Shown in pieces: positions 16,453-24,472 of a stretch of DNA of 38,860 nt (position 1 is its first letter; each line of letters starts with the position of its first letter). Origin of the DNA: Candidatus Spechtbacteria bacterium SB0662_bin_43 (GTDB lineage: Bacteria > Patescibacteriota > Minisyncoccia > Spechtbacterales > 2-12-FULL-38-22); contig VXOY01000032.1 of NCBI GenBank assembly GCA_009839835.1, positions 1 to 38,860 on the forward strand, written 5' to 3'. The notes below the pieces were generated by a model. It did not search any database and was not told where the DNA came from. It saw only the letters and a program-made list of their open reading frames with translations. The position numbers and the translations under genes are program-made.

Positions 16453-18189
16453 CTACATTGAATCAGGGTGGGATATACCCATTAAGTCAAGTGTGCTTTG
16501 CAGTACAACACCCGTTGTTGCAACCAGCGCCAAACGCGCTTTGTGAACCGTACCATCCTCTATCACGCGACAATCCCGATAGAATTGGTTGAACTGACGG
16601 GCAACCTCCAACACAAAAGAGCTCAAAAGATGAACCTGATAGTGTTGCGCAACCTCTTCTACAACATCAGGGGTGCGAACAATGCTACGCAACAACCGCA
16701 TCTCTTGCTCTGTGTGGAGCTCGTCCAGCGCGGATGGCTCAGGGCGCTCACCGCACTCTTCTGCTTTTTTTACAATACTACAAATCCGTGCGTTCGTATA
16801 TTGAATATAATAAACAGGGTTCTTGTTGGTTGTCTGGGTTGCAAGATCTAAATCAAACTCCATCTGCGAATTGAGGGATTTTGTAAGGTAAAAGTACCGC
16901 GCAACATCAACTCCAACCGCGTCTATCATGTCAGACATCGTAATAATCGTGCCTTTTCGCTTTGATAACTTTTCACCGTTTTTGAGACGCACCAACTGGG
17001 CGATGAGGATATGGAATTGGAATGGAGAAATATCTTCCCCATACACCTCTTGCACTGCTGCACTCAATCTTGGTTTATGCCCTTGATGGTCTGCGCCCCA
17101 GATGTCTATAAGGGTCGTAAACCCTCGCTTGAGCTTATCAACGTGATACGCAATGTCTGCCAGAAAATACGTGTTTTCACCATTGGAACGAACCAAAACA
17201 TTATCTTGGCTCAAGCCCAGCTCTTTTGTTCTCAGCCACAGTGCTCCTTCGCTCTCATACACCAAATCTCCCATCGTGCCAGAGTCAAACATCTCATCAT
17301 CCTCTGTCATCTGCTCTTCACTCACCTGAACCCTGCTCTTCAAAAGATCAATTACCTCGCGTATTGCTCTTCCATTGTTTTCATACAAATCCTCTTCTTC
17401 TTTCCATACATCAAACGCAATACCTGCTTTTTGTTCTAAAAATGCAGCAATATCTTTTTGAATTGCACCTGCCATCACATAACCCGCTTCTGCGTACGAC
17501 TTACACCGTTCTATCTCGTCACGGTGCTGCGCTATTTTTGTATCCAAATACTCCCCTTTGTACGACTCGCCTTCTCCTTGTACTGTTTTGCCCAGCTCTT
17601 GTATCTGCACGCTGTGCTGTGCGTTGTTGATGTAGTACTCGCGCGTAACATCGTACCCTGATGCAGATAATACCCGCCCCAGCACATCGCCATAGAACGC
17701 GGTACGGGCGTGCCCAACGTGCAACTCGCCCGTTGGATTCACTGACACAAACTCAAGGTTCAATTTCTCACCCTTGCCCACCTGCACAAAACGCGGAGAG
17801 GTATTTTTGAACGTATCGTGCGCTTGACGGATGAGCGCTGACGGTGCAAGATAAAAATTAATATACCCTGGTGCTACTGCCTCGCAACGAGAACAATACG
17901 AGGAAAACGCCTCGTTTTCTTGCAAGAGAGCACAGAGCTGTTGAGCGACCTCAAGAGCGGTCGCGTTGCTATACTGTGCCAATTCCATAATAGGCAACGA
18001 GTAATCGCCGTGATCCAGCCGAGACGAGTGCTTCATTGTATAAAAAGTCCGCTCACGGACAACCTTTCCGATAGCATCAGTGTCCTTATCCAGCGATTCG
18101 TTGTGGACAAAAAGCCCCTCCTTGTGAGCGTTCTTAATGCTTTCCCATAGTAAATCGTGCAGTTCCTCGCGGATAGTTTTTGTAGGCAT
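16453..18189 (-). CDS. argS: Arginyl-tRNA synthetase
   Basis: Charges tRNA-Arg. This 578-residue protein has the N-terminal additional domain, then NPTGELHVGHARTAFYGDVL (HIGH-type motif at about residues 157-160), DIWGADHQGHKPRL, the KMSKS-equivalent KLSKRKGTIITMSDMI, and a DALR anticodon-binding domain ending with PDSM. The length is normal. It is the first gene of the leftward synthetase operon and diverges from smpB with 29 bases between the start codons. An extended -10 box (TGGTAAAAT at 18201-18196 for the hexamer) ends 6 bases upstream of the ATG, hinting at a very short or absent leader. Confidence 0.96.
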   Translation of the reverse strand: MPTKTIREELHDLLWESIKNAHKEGLFVHNESLDKDTDAIGKVVRERTFYTMKHSSRLDHGDYSLPIMELAQYSNATALEVAQQLCALLQENEAFSSYCSRCEAVAPGYINFYLAPSALIRQAHDTFKNTSPRFVQVGKGEKLNLEFVSVNPTGELHVGHARTAFYGDVLGRVLSASGYDVTREYYINNAQHSVQIQELGKTVQGEGESYKGEYLDTKIAQHRDEIERCKSYAEAGYVMAGAIQKDIAAFLEQKAGIAFDVWKEEEDLYENNGRAIREVIDLLKSRVQVSEEQMTEDDEMFDSGTMGDLVYESEGALWLRTKELGLSQDNVLVRSNGENTYFLADIAYHVDKLKRGFTTLIDIWGADHQGHKPRLSAAVQEVYGEDISPFQFHILIAQLVRLKNGEKLSKRKGTIITMSDMIDAVGVDVARYFYLTKSLNSQMEFDLDLATQTTNKNPVYYIQYTNARICSIVKKAEECGERPEPSALDELHTEQEMRLLRSIVRTPDVVEEVAQHYQVHLLSSFVLEVARQFNQFYRDCRVIEDGTVHKARLALVATTGVVLQSTLDLMGISHPDSM

Positions 18190-18218
18190 AGGTACATTTT
18201 ACCACAAAAAGAACGAGT

Positions 18219-18662
18219 ATGAAAACGTATATAACAAACAAAAACGCGTCTTTCAACTACACCATTAGCGAGAAATACGAAGCAGGAATAGTCCTGAGAG
18301 GATTTGAAGTAAAAGCAGTAAAAACAGGGAGGGCGACTATACAAGGATCTCATATTACCGTAGAACACAACGAGGTATTTCTTGTTGGAGCAACGATCGC
18401 GCCATACCAACCAGCCAACACACCGTCAGACTACGACCCGCAAAGAAAACGGAAATTGCTCCTCACAAAGCAAGAAATACAGACCTTGCTTGGAAAAAAA
18501 ACACAGGCAGGATTGACAATTGTGCCTCTTAAGATTTATAATAAAAACAATACTATCAAACTTGAAATTGCCCTTGCGCGCGGAAAGAAAAAGCACGACA
18601 AGCGCGAGCACATCAAGAAACGAGACACAGACCGAGAGTTAAGAAGAGTGCACGCACAATAG
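18219..18662 (+). CDS. smpB: SsrA-binding protein SmpB
   Basis: SmpB binds the tRNA-like part of tmRNA and brings it to stalled ribosomes. The 147 residues match the family: NYTISEKYEAGIVLRGFEVK, RATIQGSHITVEHNEVFLVG, IAPYQPAN, RKRKLLLTKQEIQTL, TIVPLKIYNKNNTIKLEIAL, and the basic tail ARGKKKHDKREHIKKRDTDR that enters the mRNA channel. The gene ends 12 bases before the tmRNA gene, so the protein and its RNA partner are adjacent and probably share a transcript. It diverges from argS. Confidence 0.97.
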   Translation: MKTYITNKNASFNYTISEKYEAGIVLRGFEVKAVKTGRATIQGSHITVEHNEVFLVGATIAPYQPANTPSDYDPQRKRKLLLTKQEIQTLLGKKTQAGLTIVPLKIYNKNNTIKLEIALARGKKKHDKREHIKKRDTDRELRRVHAQ

Positions 18663-18668
18663 TATTAT
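18639..18668 (+). promoter_or_regulatory. Possible ssrA promoter inside the 3' end of smpB
   Basis: TTAAGA (18639-18644), 18 bases, TATTAT (18663-18668). It would place the start close to the mature 5' end of tmRNA at 18675. The -35 match is moderate, so read-through from smpB with processing is an equally good explanation. Confidence 0.35.
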
Positions 18669-18674
18669 AGTAGA

Positions 18675-19048
18675 GGGGGCGTACGCTTCGATCAGTTACC
18701 CCTTTCAAAAATTGCAGGCTCGTGTGTCGGCACGATAAAAACCGAAAATAAATAAGAGTAAACTTATTTGAGCGGGTCAAAGTTGCTTTTAGCAACCTAA
18801 CTCCTGCACCTGTTTACGCCTAAACCCGTAAACCATCGCTTTGTGTGACACCTGATAGCACGATAGCGGTGACACACCACACCATCAGGTTCGCGTATAT
18901 CCCCTCTCCAGGATATACGTTCAAAAACGGAGATTGGGCTTATGGTATTTTGACCATTTTTAGTCATACGCCTGAAAATATAAATGGTCTATGCATGTAG
19001 ACATTTTTGGAAGATAATTGAGACGGGAGTTCAATCTCCCCGCCTCCA
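18675..19048 (+). ncRNA. ssrA: tmRNA (ssrA)
   Basis: This one-piece tmRNA is about 374 bases. The acceptor stem pairs GGGGGCG (18675-18681) with CGCCTCC (19041-19047), with A19048 as discriminator; CCA is not encoded. The T arm is GGGAG-TTCAAT-CTCCC, with an apparent 6-base loop. Pseudoknot 1 is TCGTG/CACGA (18720-18735), with CGG pairing to CCG at 18742-18744. The resume codon is probably GTA at 18758, preceded by the usual T and A at -5 and -4. The tag reads VNLFERVKVAFSN then LTPAPVYA, 21 residues, ending at TAA 18821-18823. That stop lies in the loop of the hairpin GTTTACG/CGTAAAC (18812-18833), as in known tmRNAs. The 3' end is 20 bases from the probable infC start. Confidence 0.92.
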
Positions 19049-19067
19049 CACATCATTAACTACTTCG

Positions 19068-19616
19068 TTGTCAAGAATACGACACAGGAAAAAACCACAA
19101 GAAATAAGCGTCAGACGACCCCCTGCCAATCATCAAATTCGCGTAAAAGAAATACGGCTCATTGATGAAAACGGGGTCAATAAGGGTATTGTCGCAACAG
19201 AATCCGCTATCAGACAAGCGATTGATGTGGGAATGGATCTTGTCGCTATTGCTCCATCTGCCACCCCTCCAGTTGCACGAATCGTAGATTTGGGGAAGTA
19301 TATGTACGAACTGGAGAAAAAAGAACGAGACACCAAGAAAAAACAGAAGGACAACAACGTGGTAAAGGGAATACGAATATCCATGCGTATGTCTTCTCAC
19401 GACCTTGAGATACAGGCGCAAAAATTGGATGGATTCTTACAAAAAGGCAATAAAGTGCGAGTTGAACTTATGATGCGTGGACGAGAAAAAGCACTCAGAG
19501 ATTTGGCAGACGAACGGATAAAAACCTTTCTCTCTCTTATCCAAGAACCGCACAAGATAGAGCAAGAACCGCAAAGACAACCGCGTGGACTCTTCCTCGT
19601 CATCAGCAAAACATAA
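19068..19616 (+). CDS. infC: Translation initiation factor IF-3
   Basis: IF-3 keeps the 30S subunit free and checks the start codon. The N-domain begins NHQIRVKEIRLIDENGVNKG; the C-domain has VKGIRISMRMSSHDLEIQAQ, VRVELMMRGREKA and ends RGLFLVISKT. The ORF track's ATG at 18984 lies inside the tmRNA gene, so it cannot be the true start. I choose the TTG at 19068 (182 residues), but the in-frame ATA at 19077 is also possible, since infC is known for unusual start codons. No Shine-Dalgarno sequence is visible. It is followed after 8 bases by rpmI in the classic infC-rpmI-rplT order. Confidence 0.9.
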   Translation: MSRIRHRKKPQEISVRRPPANHQIRVKEIRLIDENGVNKGIVATESAIRQAIDVGMDLVAIAPSATPPVARIVDLGKYMYELEKKERDTKKKQKDNNVVKGIRISMRMSSHDLEIQAQKLDGFLQKGNKVRVELMMRGREKALRDLADERIKTFLSLIQEPHKIEQEPQRQPRGLFLVISKT

Positions 19617-19624
19617 CGACCACT

Positions 19625-19828
19625 ATGGCGCGCAAAAAACTCAAAACAAGAAAATCTGTAACCAAACGTTTCAAGATAACTGCAACAGGCAAAATACTCC
19701 ACCGTCCTCAGTCGCAAAGCCATTTTAATGCCAAGCAGTCAGGCAACACCAAGCGGCGAAAGCGACGACTTGTTCCTGTTGCAAAAAGCGACGCAAAAGC
19801 ACTAAGGCGTCTTATTCCTTACCTATAA
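19625..19828 (+). CDS. rpmI: 50S ribosomal protein L35
   Basis: The 67 residues begin ARKKLKTRKSVTKRFKITAT and contain the family block HFNAKQSGNTKRRKRRLV. The protein is very basic and of normal length. It lies between infC and rplT with gaps of 8 and 5 bases, the conserved gene order in bacteria. In many bacteria L20 represses this operon, but no such site can be confirmed here. Confidence 0.96.
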   Translation: MARKKLKTRKSVTKRFKITATGKILHRPQSQSHFNAKQSGNTKRRKRRLVPVAKSDAKALRRLIPYL

Positions 19829-19833
19829 CCACT

Positions 19834-20178
19834 ATGCCCAGAGTAAAACGAGGTTCTACGCGATCCCAGAAAAGAAAAAAAGTTTTAATACACACAAAAG
19901 GATTCAAATGGAGACGAAAAAACGTCTACCGTATTGCGATAGACGCAATGCGACACGCACTTATGCGCTCGTACGTAGGACGAAAAGAAAAAAAGCGAAC
20001 CCGCCGTGCGTTGTGGCAGACCAACATCAACGCAGCTGTACGAAACGAGGGAATGAATTATAGTACATTTATATATAAATTGAAACAAAACAACATAGAA
20101 ATAGACAGAAAGATATTAGCACAGATTGCAAAAGAACAACCCCAAACCTTCAAAGAAATTGTAGAAAAAGTGAAGTAA
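19834..20178 (+). CDS. rplT: 50S ribosomal protein L20
   Basis: The 114 residues start PRVKRGSTRSQKRKKVLIHT and continue GFKWRRKNVYRIAIDAMRHA, then RRALWQTNINAAVRNEGMNY and LAQIAKEQPQTFKEIVEKVK, the full L20 pattern. L20 binds 23S rRNA early in 50S assembly. It is the last gene of the rightward unit, which ends at a strong terminator about 70 bases later. Confidence 0.97.
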   Translation: MPRVKRGSTRSQKRKKVLIHTKGFKWRRKNVYRIAIDAMRHALMRSYVGRKEKKRTRRALWQTNINAAVRNEGMNYSTFIYKLKQNNIEIDRKILAQIAKEQPQTFKEIVEKVK

Positions 20179-20250
20179 ACGTGATACTACTCAAACCCCT
20201 TCCTTGATTTTGCTACCACGCTTAAACGCGGAAATAACTACTATATACAA

Positions 20251-20285
20251 CAATACACTGCACAACGCAGTGTATTGTTTTTTTA
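20251..20285 (+). terminator. Rho-independent terminator of infC-rpmI-rplT
   Basis: CAATACACTGC, loop ACAAC, GCAGTGTATTG, followed by a run of eight T. The 11-bp arms are perfect. It sits between the end of rplT and the convergent gene ending at 20323. Confidence 0.92.
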
Positions 20286-20322
20286 CAATAGCGCCACAAC
20301 CGCCCATACCCACCCCTCAACC

Positions 20323-20706
20323 TTATTTCAAAAAATCATCTTTTGTATAATCATCAACAGCAGGCGAGTTTCTCACTCCCTCCTGTAAACGAGATACCAG
20401 GTCCTTACTCGCATCATCGCAGTACCCAGTCGCTCTATTAATAACATTATTTACAGGCAATGGTCTTACGTCATTACAATCAAAACACGTCTCTTTACTG
20501 AGAGAGCATTTACCACTATTCAATTCGCTTCTATATGCATCAGGACTAACAATCACCACAGAATTTGCGTTATAAAACAGAGTTGTCTCCGCGTGTTCCA
20601 CTTTTTTATCTATCTGCGATGTCGCCATAACACATAGCGCCATCTTACTCTTCCTCCCTATCACAAAGTATCTATGATGCTTATTCGTATCGTACTCATC
20701 CCACAA
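20323..20706 (-). CDS. Probable toxin partner of the Panacea antitoxin (PemK/MazF-like?)
   Basis: The track's first residue is a TTG at 20706, but the frame stays open upstream, and the extra residues (NVIKIGSVFLWDEYD) supply what looks like the first strand of a PemK/MazF-type fold. HHRYFVIGR and ALCVMATSQ would follow. The true start is therefore probably a non-ATG codon near 20721-20733 (ATT, ATA or GTC). The only nearby ATG is out of frame and hits a stop at once. The rest contains cysteines in SGKCSLSKETCFDCND and a polar tail. The gene directly follows the Panacea gene, the usual place for the toxin in such pairs. The toxin family is a tentative guess. Confidence 0.5.
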   Translation of the reverse strand: MWDEYDTNKHHRYFVIGRKSKMALCVMATSQIDKKVEHAETTLFYNANSVVIVSPDAYRSELNSGKCSLSKETCFDCNDVRPLPVNNVINRATGYCDDASKDLVSRLQEGVRNSPAVDDYTKDDFLK

Positions 20707-20758
20707 AAATACACTGCCAATTTTTATGACATTCTTTGCTGTCTTGCCTATAGAATAG

Positions 20759-21415
20759 TTATTCGAATACCCCCCATGCTGCTTGCCTTTGATGATATAG
20801 AGACCTTACTTCATCCAAGTCCTCTTCTTGAACATCTCCCAACAAATCGTTTTCACCACTTTTTGTTGTGCTAATAAGCTCTTGTATTTTTATATCCTCC
20901 CATGTTTGACTGTCATCAAACTTTGCCCCTTCGGGATACTTGTGTGTCTCTTGCCACAACCTATCGTCAGATGTATCATCGGTAAGAAATGTATGGAACG
21001 CGTCCCATACTGCTCGTAAAGCGGCTATATCTGATTGCGACAACACCTTATCATCAACCTTCTTTTTTGAGGATATACGAATTGACTGAGACGCACCATC
21101 TCTTTTCTGAGCACTATCATCATAGTGTATATCCAAAAAATCTTTTGCGTATTTTATATTACTCACATCCACTTCTCCTTCCCTGTCTAACGCTATGGTC
21201 TCAATCAAGTCAATGGTATCTCTCGCAACAGGACCATACTGCTTTGCTTTATAAGAATCTCCAGTGATAGTGCGAATGGTTGACTCACGAAGATGTTTTT
21301 TATCCGCAAAGTATATAAGTTTTAGGGCATTTGTTTTACGCAATACTTTTCCTTCTTTCTCAGCTTGTATCGCAAAAAAGTTCAGCGCCTGAACTTTTTT
21401 TTGGTAATTGGACAT
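20759..21415 (-). CDS. Panacea-domain (DUF4065 / SocA-like) antitoxin
   Basis: This 218-residue protein has the Panacea pattern in its N-terminal part: VQALNFFAIQAEKE, TNALKLIYFADKKHLRES and TITGDSYKAKQYGPVARD, matching the KLxYFAD...YGPV signature. The middle section (SQSDIAALRAVWDAFHTF) and SRLWQETHKYPEG-like end DRLWQETHKYPEGAKF are also typical. Panacea proteins act as antitoxins for many unrelated toxins and serve as proteolysis adaptors in some (SocA). The gene is first in a leftward pair with the putative toxin. A perfect dyad at 21430-21442 just upstream may be its operator. The surrounding genes are housekeeping, so the pair looks like an insertion between pgk and rplT. Confidence 0.85.
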   Translation of the reverse strand: MSNYQKKVQALNFFAIQAEKEGKVLRKTNALKLIYFADKKHLRESTIRTITGDSYKAKQYGPVARDTIDLIETIALDREGEVDVSNIKYAKDFLDIHYDDSAQKRDGASQSIRISSKKKVDDKVLSQSDIAALRAVWDAFHTFLTDDTSDDRLWQETHKYPEGAKFDDSQTWEDIKIQELISTTKSGENDLLGDVQEEDLDEVRSLYHQRQAAWGVFE

Positions 21416-21429
21416 ATACGATAGTAAAA

Positions 21430-21442
21430 ACTAATAGTTAGT
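21430..21442. promoter_or_regulatory. Possible operator of the toxin-antitoxin pair
   Basis: ACTAATAGTTAGT is a perfect inverted repeat with 5-bp arms, 15 bases upstream of the Panacea gene start. It overlaps the region between possible -35 and -10 elements (TACTAT lies 5 bases upstream of the ATG). An autoregulatory site is plausible but not shown. Confidence 0.35.
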
Positions 21443-21529
21443 GACTTGTTGTATAATATAATACCACCTGCTATAAAACTTGTCATTTTTTGTAGCATTG
21501 CAGCCAATTCTTACACTCGCACATAAAAG

Positions 21530-21548
21530 AAATGTTTGTCAAACATTT
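21530..21548 (-). terminator. Terminator downstream of pgk
   Basis: On the minus strand: AAATGTTT, a 3-base loop, AAACATTT, then CTTTTATG. It lies 45 bases past the pgk stop and before the Panacea gene, separating the two units. It is short but perfectly paired. Confidence 0.5.
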
Positions 21549-21592
21549 TGGTATAGTCTTTGTACAAAGGTTAATACATTCATACTGAGTTG

Positions 21593-22747
21593 TCACCTCA
21601 ACGCCTCAATACCAGGGAGGGTTCCGTCTGCTAAGTATTCCAGCATTGCACCACCGCCTGTTGAGATGTGATCTACTGCGCCTCTTGCCTTTGCCATATC
21701 AAGCGCAAAAATTGACTCGCCACCCCCAACAGTTATCTCTGCGTTGGATCTCCGAAATGAGTCAATCACCCGCAGGGTTCCAAAATCAAAATCATCGTCT
21801 TCAATGTACCCTAATGGCCCATTGAAAAACACGGTTTTTGCGTTGATGATGTGTGTTGCGAATACATCTACGGTCTGTGGTCCAATATCCAGTATCATAT
21901 CACTGCCCTGTATCTCGTCTATCATCTTGATGGTCTTGCCCCCTTTCCCCTCCATATCAGGAGATACGACAAAATCAACGGGGAGGATAATCTTTTCCCG
22001 CGGCACCCTCATTGACGCAAGGTAGTTTTGTACCTCTGCGTCTTCGGTGATAACGCTCTTTCCAACATCAATGCCGTGCGACACCAGTATCTCGTTTGCC
22101 AAAACACCTCCAAAGCAAAAATGAGAAACAGCACCTTGCAACGCCTCAATCATACGAATCTTGGAACGGGCTTTTGCTCCTCCCATAATGAAAACAACGG
22201 GTTTGCGATGTGAGTGGCGCAACGAACTCAACGCATCAATCTCTCGCTGAAACAGCAACCCTGCGTACGACTCCATACGTTTGGGTAGTGCAACAACAGA
22301 GGTGTGTTTCCTGTGCGACACTGCAAAAGCATCGTTAACAAACACATCACCCAGTGCTGCCAACTCAACAGCCAACTCACCTGAATTCTTTTCTTCGCGC
22401 TCATCAAAACGAATATTCTCAAGAACCGCAATGCCTCCCTGCTTCATCCCCGACATACCTTTCTTTGCATCGTCCGTTGTGCGAAAGAACGATACTGGAG
22501 CATCCAATAACGTGCTCAAATGGGTTGCTATTGGTTCAAGAGAGAGCGAGCTATCAACGCCTTCTGGTCTGCCCCGATGGCTCACAATGAGTACAGTGCC
22601 ACCATTCTCAACGATGTACTCTATGGTTGGAATACACGCAACAATACGAAAATCCTCTTTGATACTACCGTTTGCAACAGGCACATTAAAATCTGTACGG
22701 AGTATAATTTTTTTTCCTTGTATCTCTTTATTACGAATGTACTTCAT
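21593..22747 (-). CDS. pgk: Phosphoglycerate kinase
   Basis: Transfers phosphate between 1,3-bisphosphoglycerate and ADP in glycolysis. The 384 residues show IILRTDFNVPV (substrate loop), VSHRGRP, the basic hinge GGAKARSKIRMIEAL, FNGPLGYIE and the C-terminal nucleotide block VGGGESIFAL...HISTGGGAMLEYLADG. It ends with the usual LPGIEAL and a TGA stop, which shows UGA is stop here. Its ATG overlaps the end of tpiA by 4 bases. It is the last gene of the dedA-tpiA-pgk unit. Confidence 0.97.
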   Translation of the reverse strand: MKYIRNKEIQGKKIILRTDFNVPVANGSIKEDFRIVACIPTIEYIVENGGTVLIVSHRGRPEGVDSSLSLEPIATHLSTLLDAPVSFFRTTDDAKKGMSGMKQGGIAVLENIRFDEREEKNSGELAVELAALGDVFVNDAFAVSHRKHTSVVALPKRMESYAGLLFQREIDALSSLRHSHRKPVVFIMGGAKARSKIRMIEALQGAVSHFCFGGVLANEILVSHGIDVGKSVITEDAEVQNYLASMRVPREKIILPVDFVVSPDMEGKGGKTIKMIDEIQGSDMILDIGPQTVDVFATHIINAKTVFFNGPLGYIEDDDFDFGTLRVIDSFRRSNAEITVGGGESIFALDMAKARGAVDHISTGGGAMLEYLADGTLPGIEALR

Positions 22748-23550
22748 AGTAATTCTTGTTGAATAGTAGCGTACATCGCGATAAACTCCTTTGCATCCTC
22801 CTTTACGCTTGCGCCACCAACCAGTAATCCTCGCATCCCTGTATTTTTCAGCAGAACAACCGCGTTGTTTGAGTCTGTACTTCCGCCATACAAAATGGGG
22901 ATTGCTATACCTGCCTGCCCATACAGTGTATGGAGTGTTTTTTGAATAAAAATACGAACCGTCAAAATATCGTCTGGGTCAGCACTCTGTCCTGTGCCGA
23001 TTGCCCACACGGGTTCGTATGCAATAATGACTCGCTTTGCCTGCCGTTCATTGACACCTGCGAGCGCGTCTGTAATTTGACGTTTTATCATTGGGTCAAC
23101 CATTACAGTGCCGTTATCTGCCTTTCGAGTGTGCTCACCAACCGCAATAATGGGTCTCATCCCTTCTTGCAGTAGTGCGAGCACTTTTTTGTTGACCATT
23201 CCGTTTGTTTCCCCCATTGCCCTCCGTTCTGAATGACCAACAATACAATACGAACACCCCATACTTTTGAGCATCCGCGAAGACACCTCACCTGTGTACG
23301 CACCTGCATCCTCGTAAAAACAGTTCTGCGCCCCCACATCCACATCTTTACTGACATCGCTCACAATCGACACATAAGGAAAAGGAGGACATATAACCAC
23401 ATTTATCCGCGAATCAAAGATTGTGTCCTGTGCTCCGCCACCAATGCCATGCACAGTTTTTTGCGCTAATGACTCTGCTTGCTTATACGTGGTTGGGTTC
23501 ATTTTCCAGTTCGCAACCAAGTATAGTGTGTTGTTTTTGTGTTGTGCCAT
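22744..23550 (-). CDS. tpiA: Triosephosphate isomerase
   Basis: Interconverts dihydroxyacetone phosphate and glyceraldehyde-3-phosphate. The 268 residues contain the catalytic Lys16 in VANWKMNPT, His106 in IVGHSERR, Glu179 in AYEPVWAIGTG, and the phosphate-binding ILYGGSTDSNN and GLLVGGASV near the end. All active-site residues are present. It begins one base after dedA and overlaps pgk, so these three genes are co-transcribed; two are neighbouring glycolytic steps. Confidence 0.97.
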   Translation of the reverse strand: MAQHKNNTLYLVANWKMNPTTYKQAESLAQKTVHGIGGGAQDTIFDSRINVVICPPFPYVSIVSDVSKDVDVGAQNCFYEDAGAYTGEVSSRMLKSMGCSYCIVGHSERRAMGETNGMVNKKVLALLQEGMRPIIAVGEHTRKADNGTVMVDPMIKRQITDALAGVNERQAKRVIIAYEPVWAIGTGQSADPDDILTVRIFIQKTLHTLYGQAGIAIPILYGGSTDSNNAVVLLKNTGMRGLLVGGASVKEDAKEFIAMYATIQQELL

Positions 23551-23551
23551 A

Positions 23552-24211
23552 TTATCTCCGCACCTTACGAACGCCGTTTAGTATTGTGTCTGTTACTTTC
23601 TCTCGCAACGACTTGTTCTTATGAAATTTATAAAGAAGAAAGGCTATACCAAGAACGACAAGGGCAAAAACAATGTACGAAATATACTGAGTGTACTCTA
23701 CTGATCGTTCCCATTGCTCTCCTAAGTACCACCCGATAAAAACGAACAAGAATACCGATACAAATGAGCCCAGGAATGTGAAAACACCAAATAACGCAAC
23801 GTTCATCCTTGAAGCACCAGCTATAAATGGCAGAATGCCGCGAACGCCTGGCACAAATCTACCGAAAAACACAATAGTCGCTCCGTGCTTCTCAAACATC
23901 TCGTACCCGCGGCGCAACTCTTTCTCGCGAATAAAACAGTACTTCCCGTATCGTGTTAAAAATGGAGTGCCCCAGTATCGCGCAACGCCATACGACATCA
24001 AGTTGCCAAGGGTTGTGGCGCCACTCCCGATAAAAACAATGAGCCAAAACGACATTGCGCCAGAAAAAGCAAGGAATCCTGCAAAGGGTAACATCACCTC
24101 TTCTATAGGCAGTGGAAGGACAGTTCCTTCCAAAAACATTCCGAAAAAAATACCTTCATACCCGCCCCGTTCTACGATATTGATACAAAAATCTACAACG
24201 CCTTGCAACAT
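23552..24211 (-). CDS. DedA family (VTT / SNARE-associated domain) membrane protein
   Basis: I start at MLQGVVDFCINIVERG (24211, about 219 residues). The track's ATG at 24265 lies upstream of an extended -10 box (TGATATACT, 24227-24222), which ends 10 bases before this ATG. Hydrophobic segments lie near residues 3-30, 38-62, 125-160 and 180-200. Family blocks are PLPIEEVMLPFAGFLAFSG and the conserved FFGRFVPGVRGILPFIAGAS with its essential Arg and Pro residues. DedA proteins are lipid flippases or half-transporters linked to undecaprenyl phosphate recycling. First gene of the dedA-tpiA-pgk unit. Confidence 0.85.
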   Translation of the reverse strand: MLQGVVDFCINIVERGGYEGIFFGMFLEGTVLPLPIEEVMLPFAGFLAFSGAMSFWLIVFIGSGATTLGNLMSYGVARYWGTPFLTRYGKYCFIREKELRRGYEMFEKHGATIVFFGRFVPGVRGILPFIAGASRMNVALFGVFTFLGSFVSVFLFVFIGWYLGEQWERSVEYTQYISYIVFALVVLGIAFLLYKFHKNKSLREKVTDTILNGVRKVRR

Positions 24212-24306
24212 AACTACCATTAGTATATCACACAAAAAGACAGAGTGTATGATAGTGTTGTGCATTCCCTTTTGAAGCGCGACAGAGAAGAACAGGGATT
24301 TGTTAC

Positions 24307-24406
24307 GAAAAGGATTTTTACCTTTTTGTGCCTACAATGCCACCGCTGTACATACCATTATCTATAATAAATGAGATGGGGTATAAAAAAGGTAAGAATC
24401 CTTTTC
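24307..24406. repeat. Inverted repeat, 21-bp arms (GGATT family)
   Basis: The left arm GAAAAGGATTTTTACCTTTT plus T at 24307-24327 pairs with 24386-24406 with one mismatch that would be a G-U pair in RNA. The spacer is 58 bases. It lies between the RodZ-like gene (stop at 24473) and the dedA promoter, both leftward, so it likely ends the ftsK-rodZ transcript. Its arms match those at 6473-6570 and the overall length is almost the same (100 versus 98 bp), but the spacers differ. Confidence 0.75.
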
Positions 24407-24472
24407 TTTGAGTATGTGGCACTTCAAGAAAGAATGTACCTATATGCTTTGAATTGTACTACACAATCTCTC

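Noticed and set aside
15658-16461. 267-residue plus-strand ORF
   Set aside because: Shadow of ileS on the opposite strand; cysteine- and leucine-rich composition without motifs.
18758-18802. Alternative tmRNA tag in the frame ending LLLAT-stop
   Set aside because: That stop is not in a hairpin loop, while the TAA at 18821 lies in the loop of a perfect 7-bp stem as expected for H5, and the -4/-5 bases fit the GTA resume codon.
18984-19067. Upstream extension of infC to the ATG at 18984
   Set aside because: It would lie within the tmRNA gene, including its T arm and acceptor stem, and the added residues do not match IF-3.
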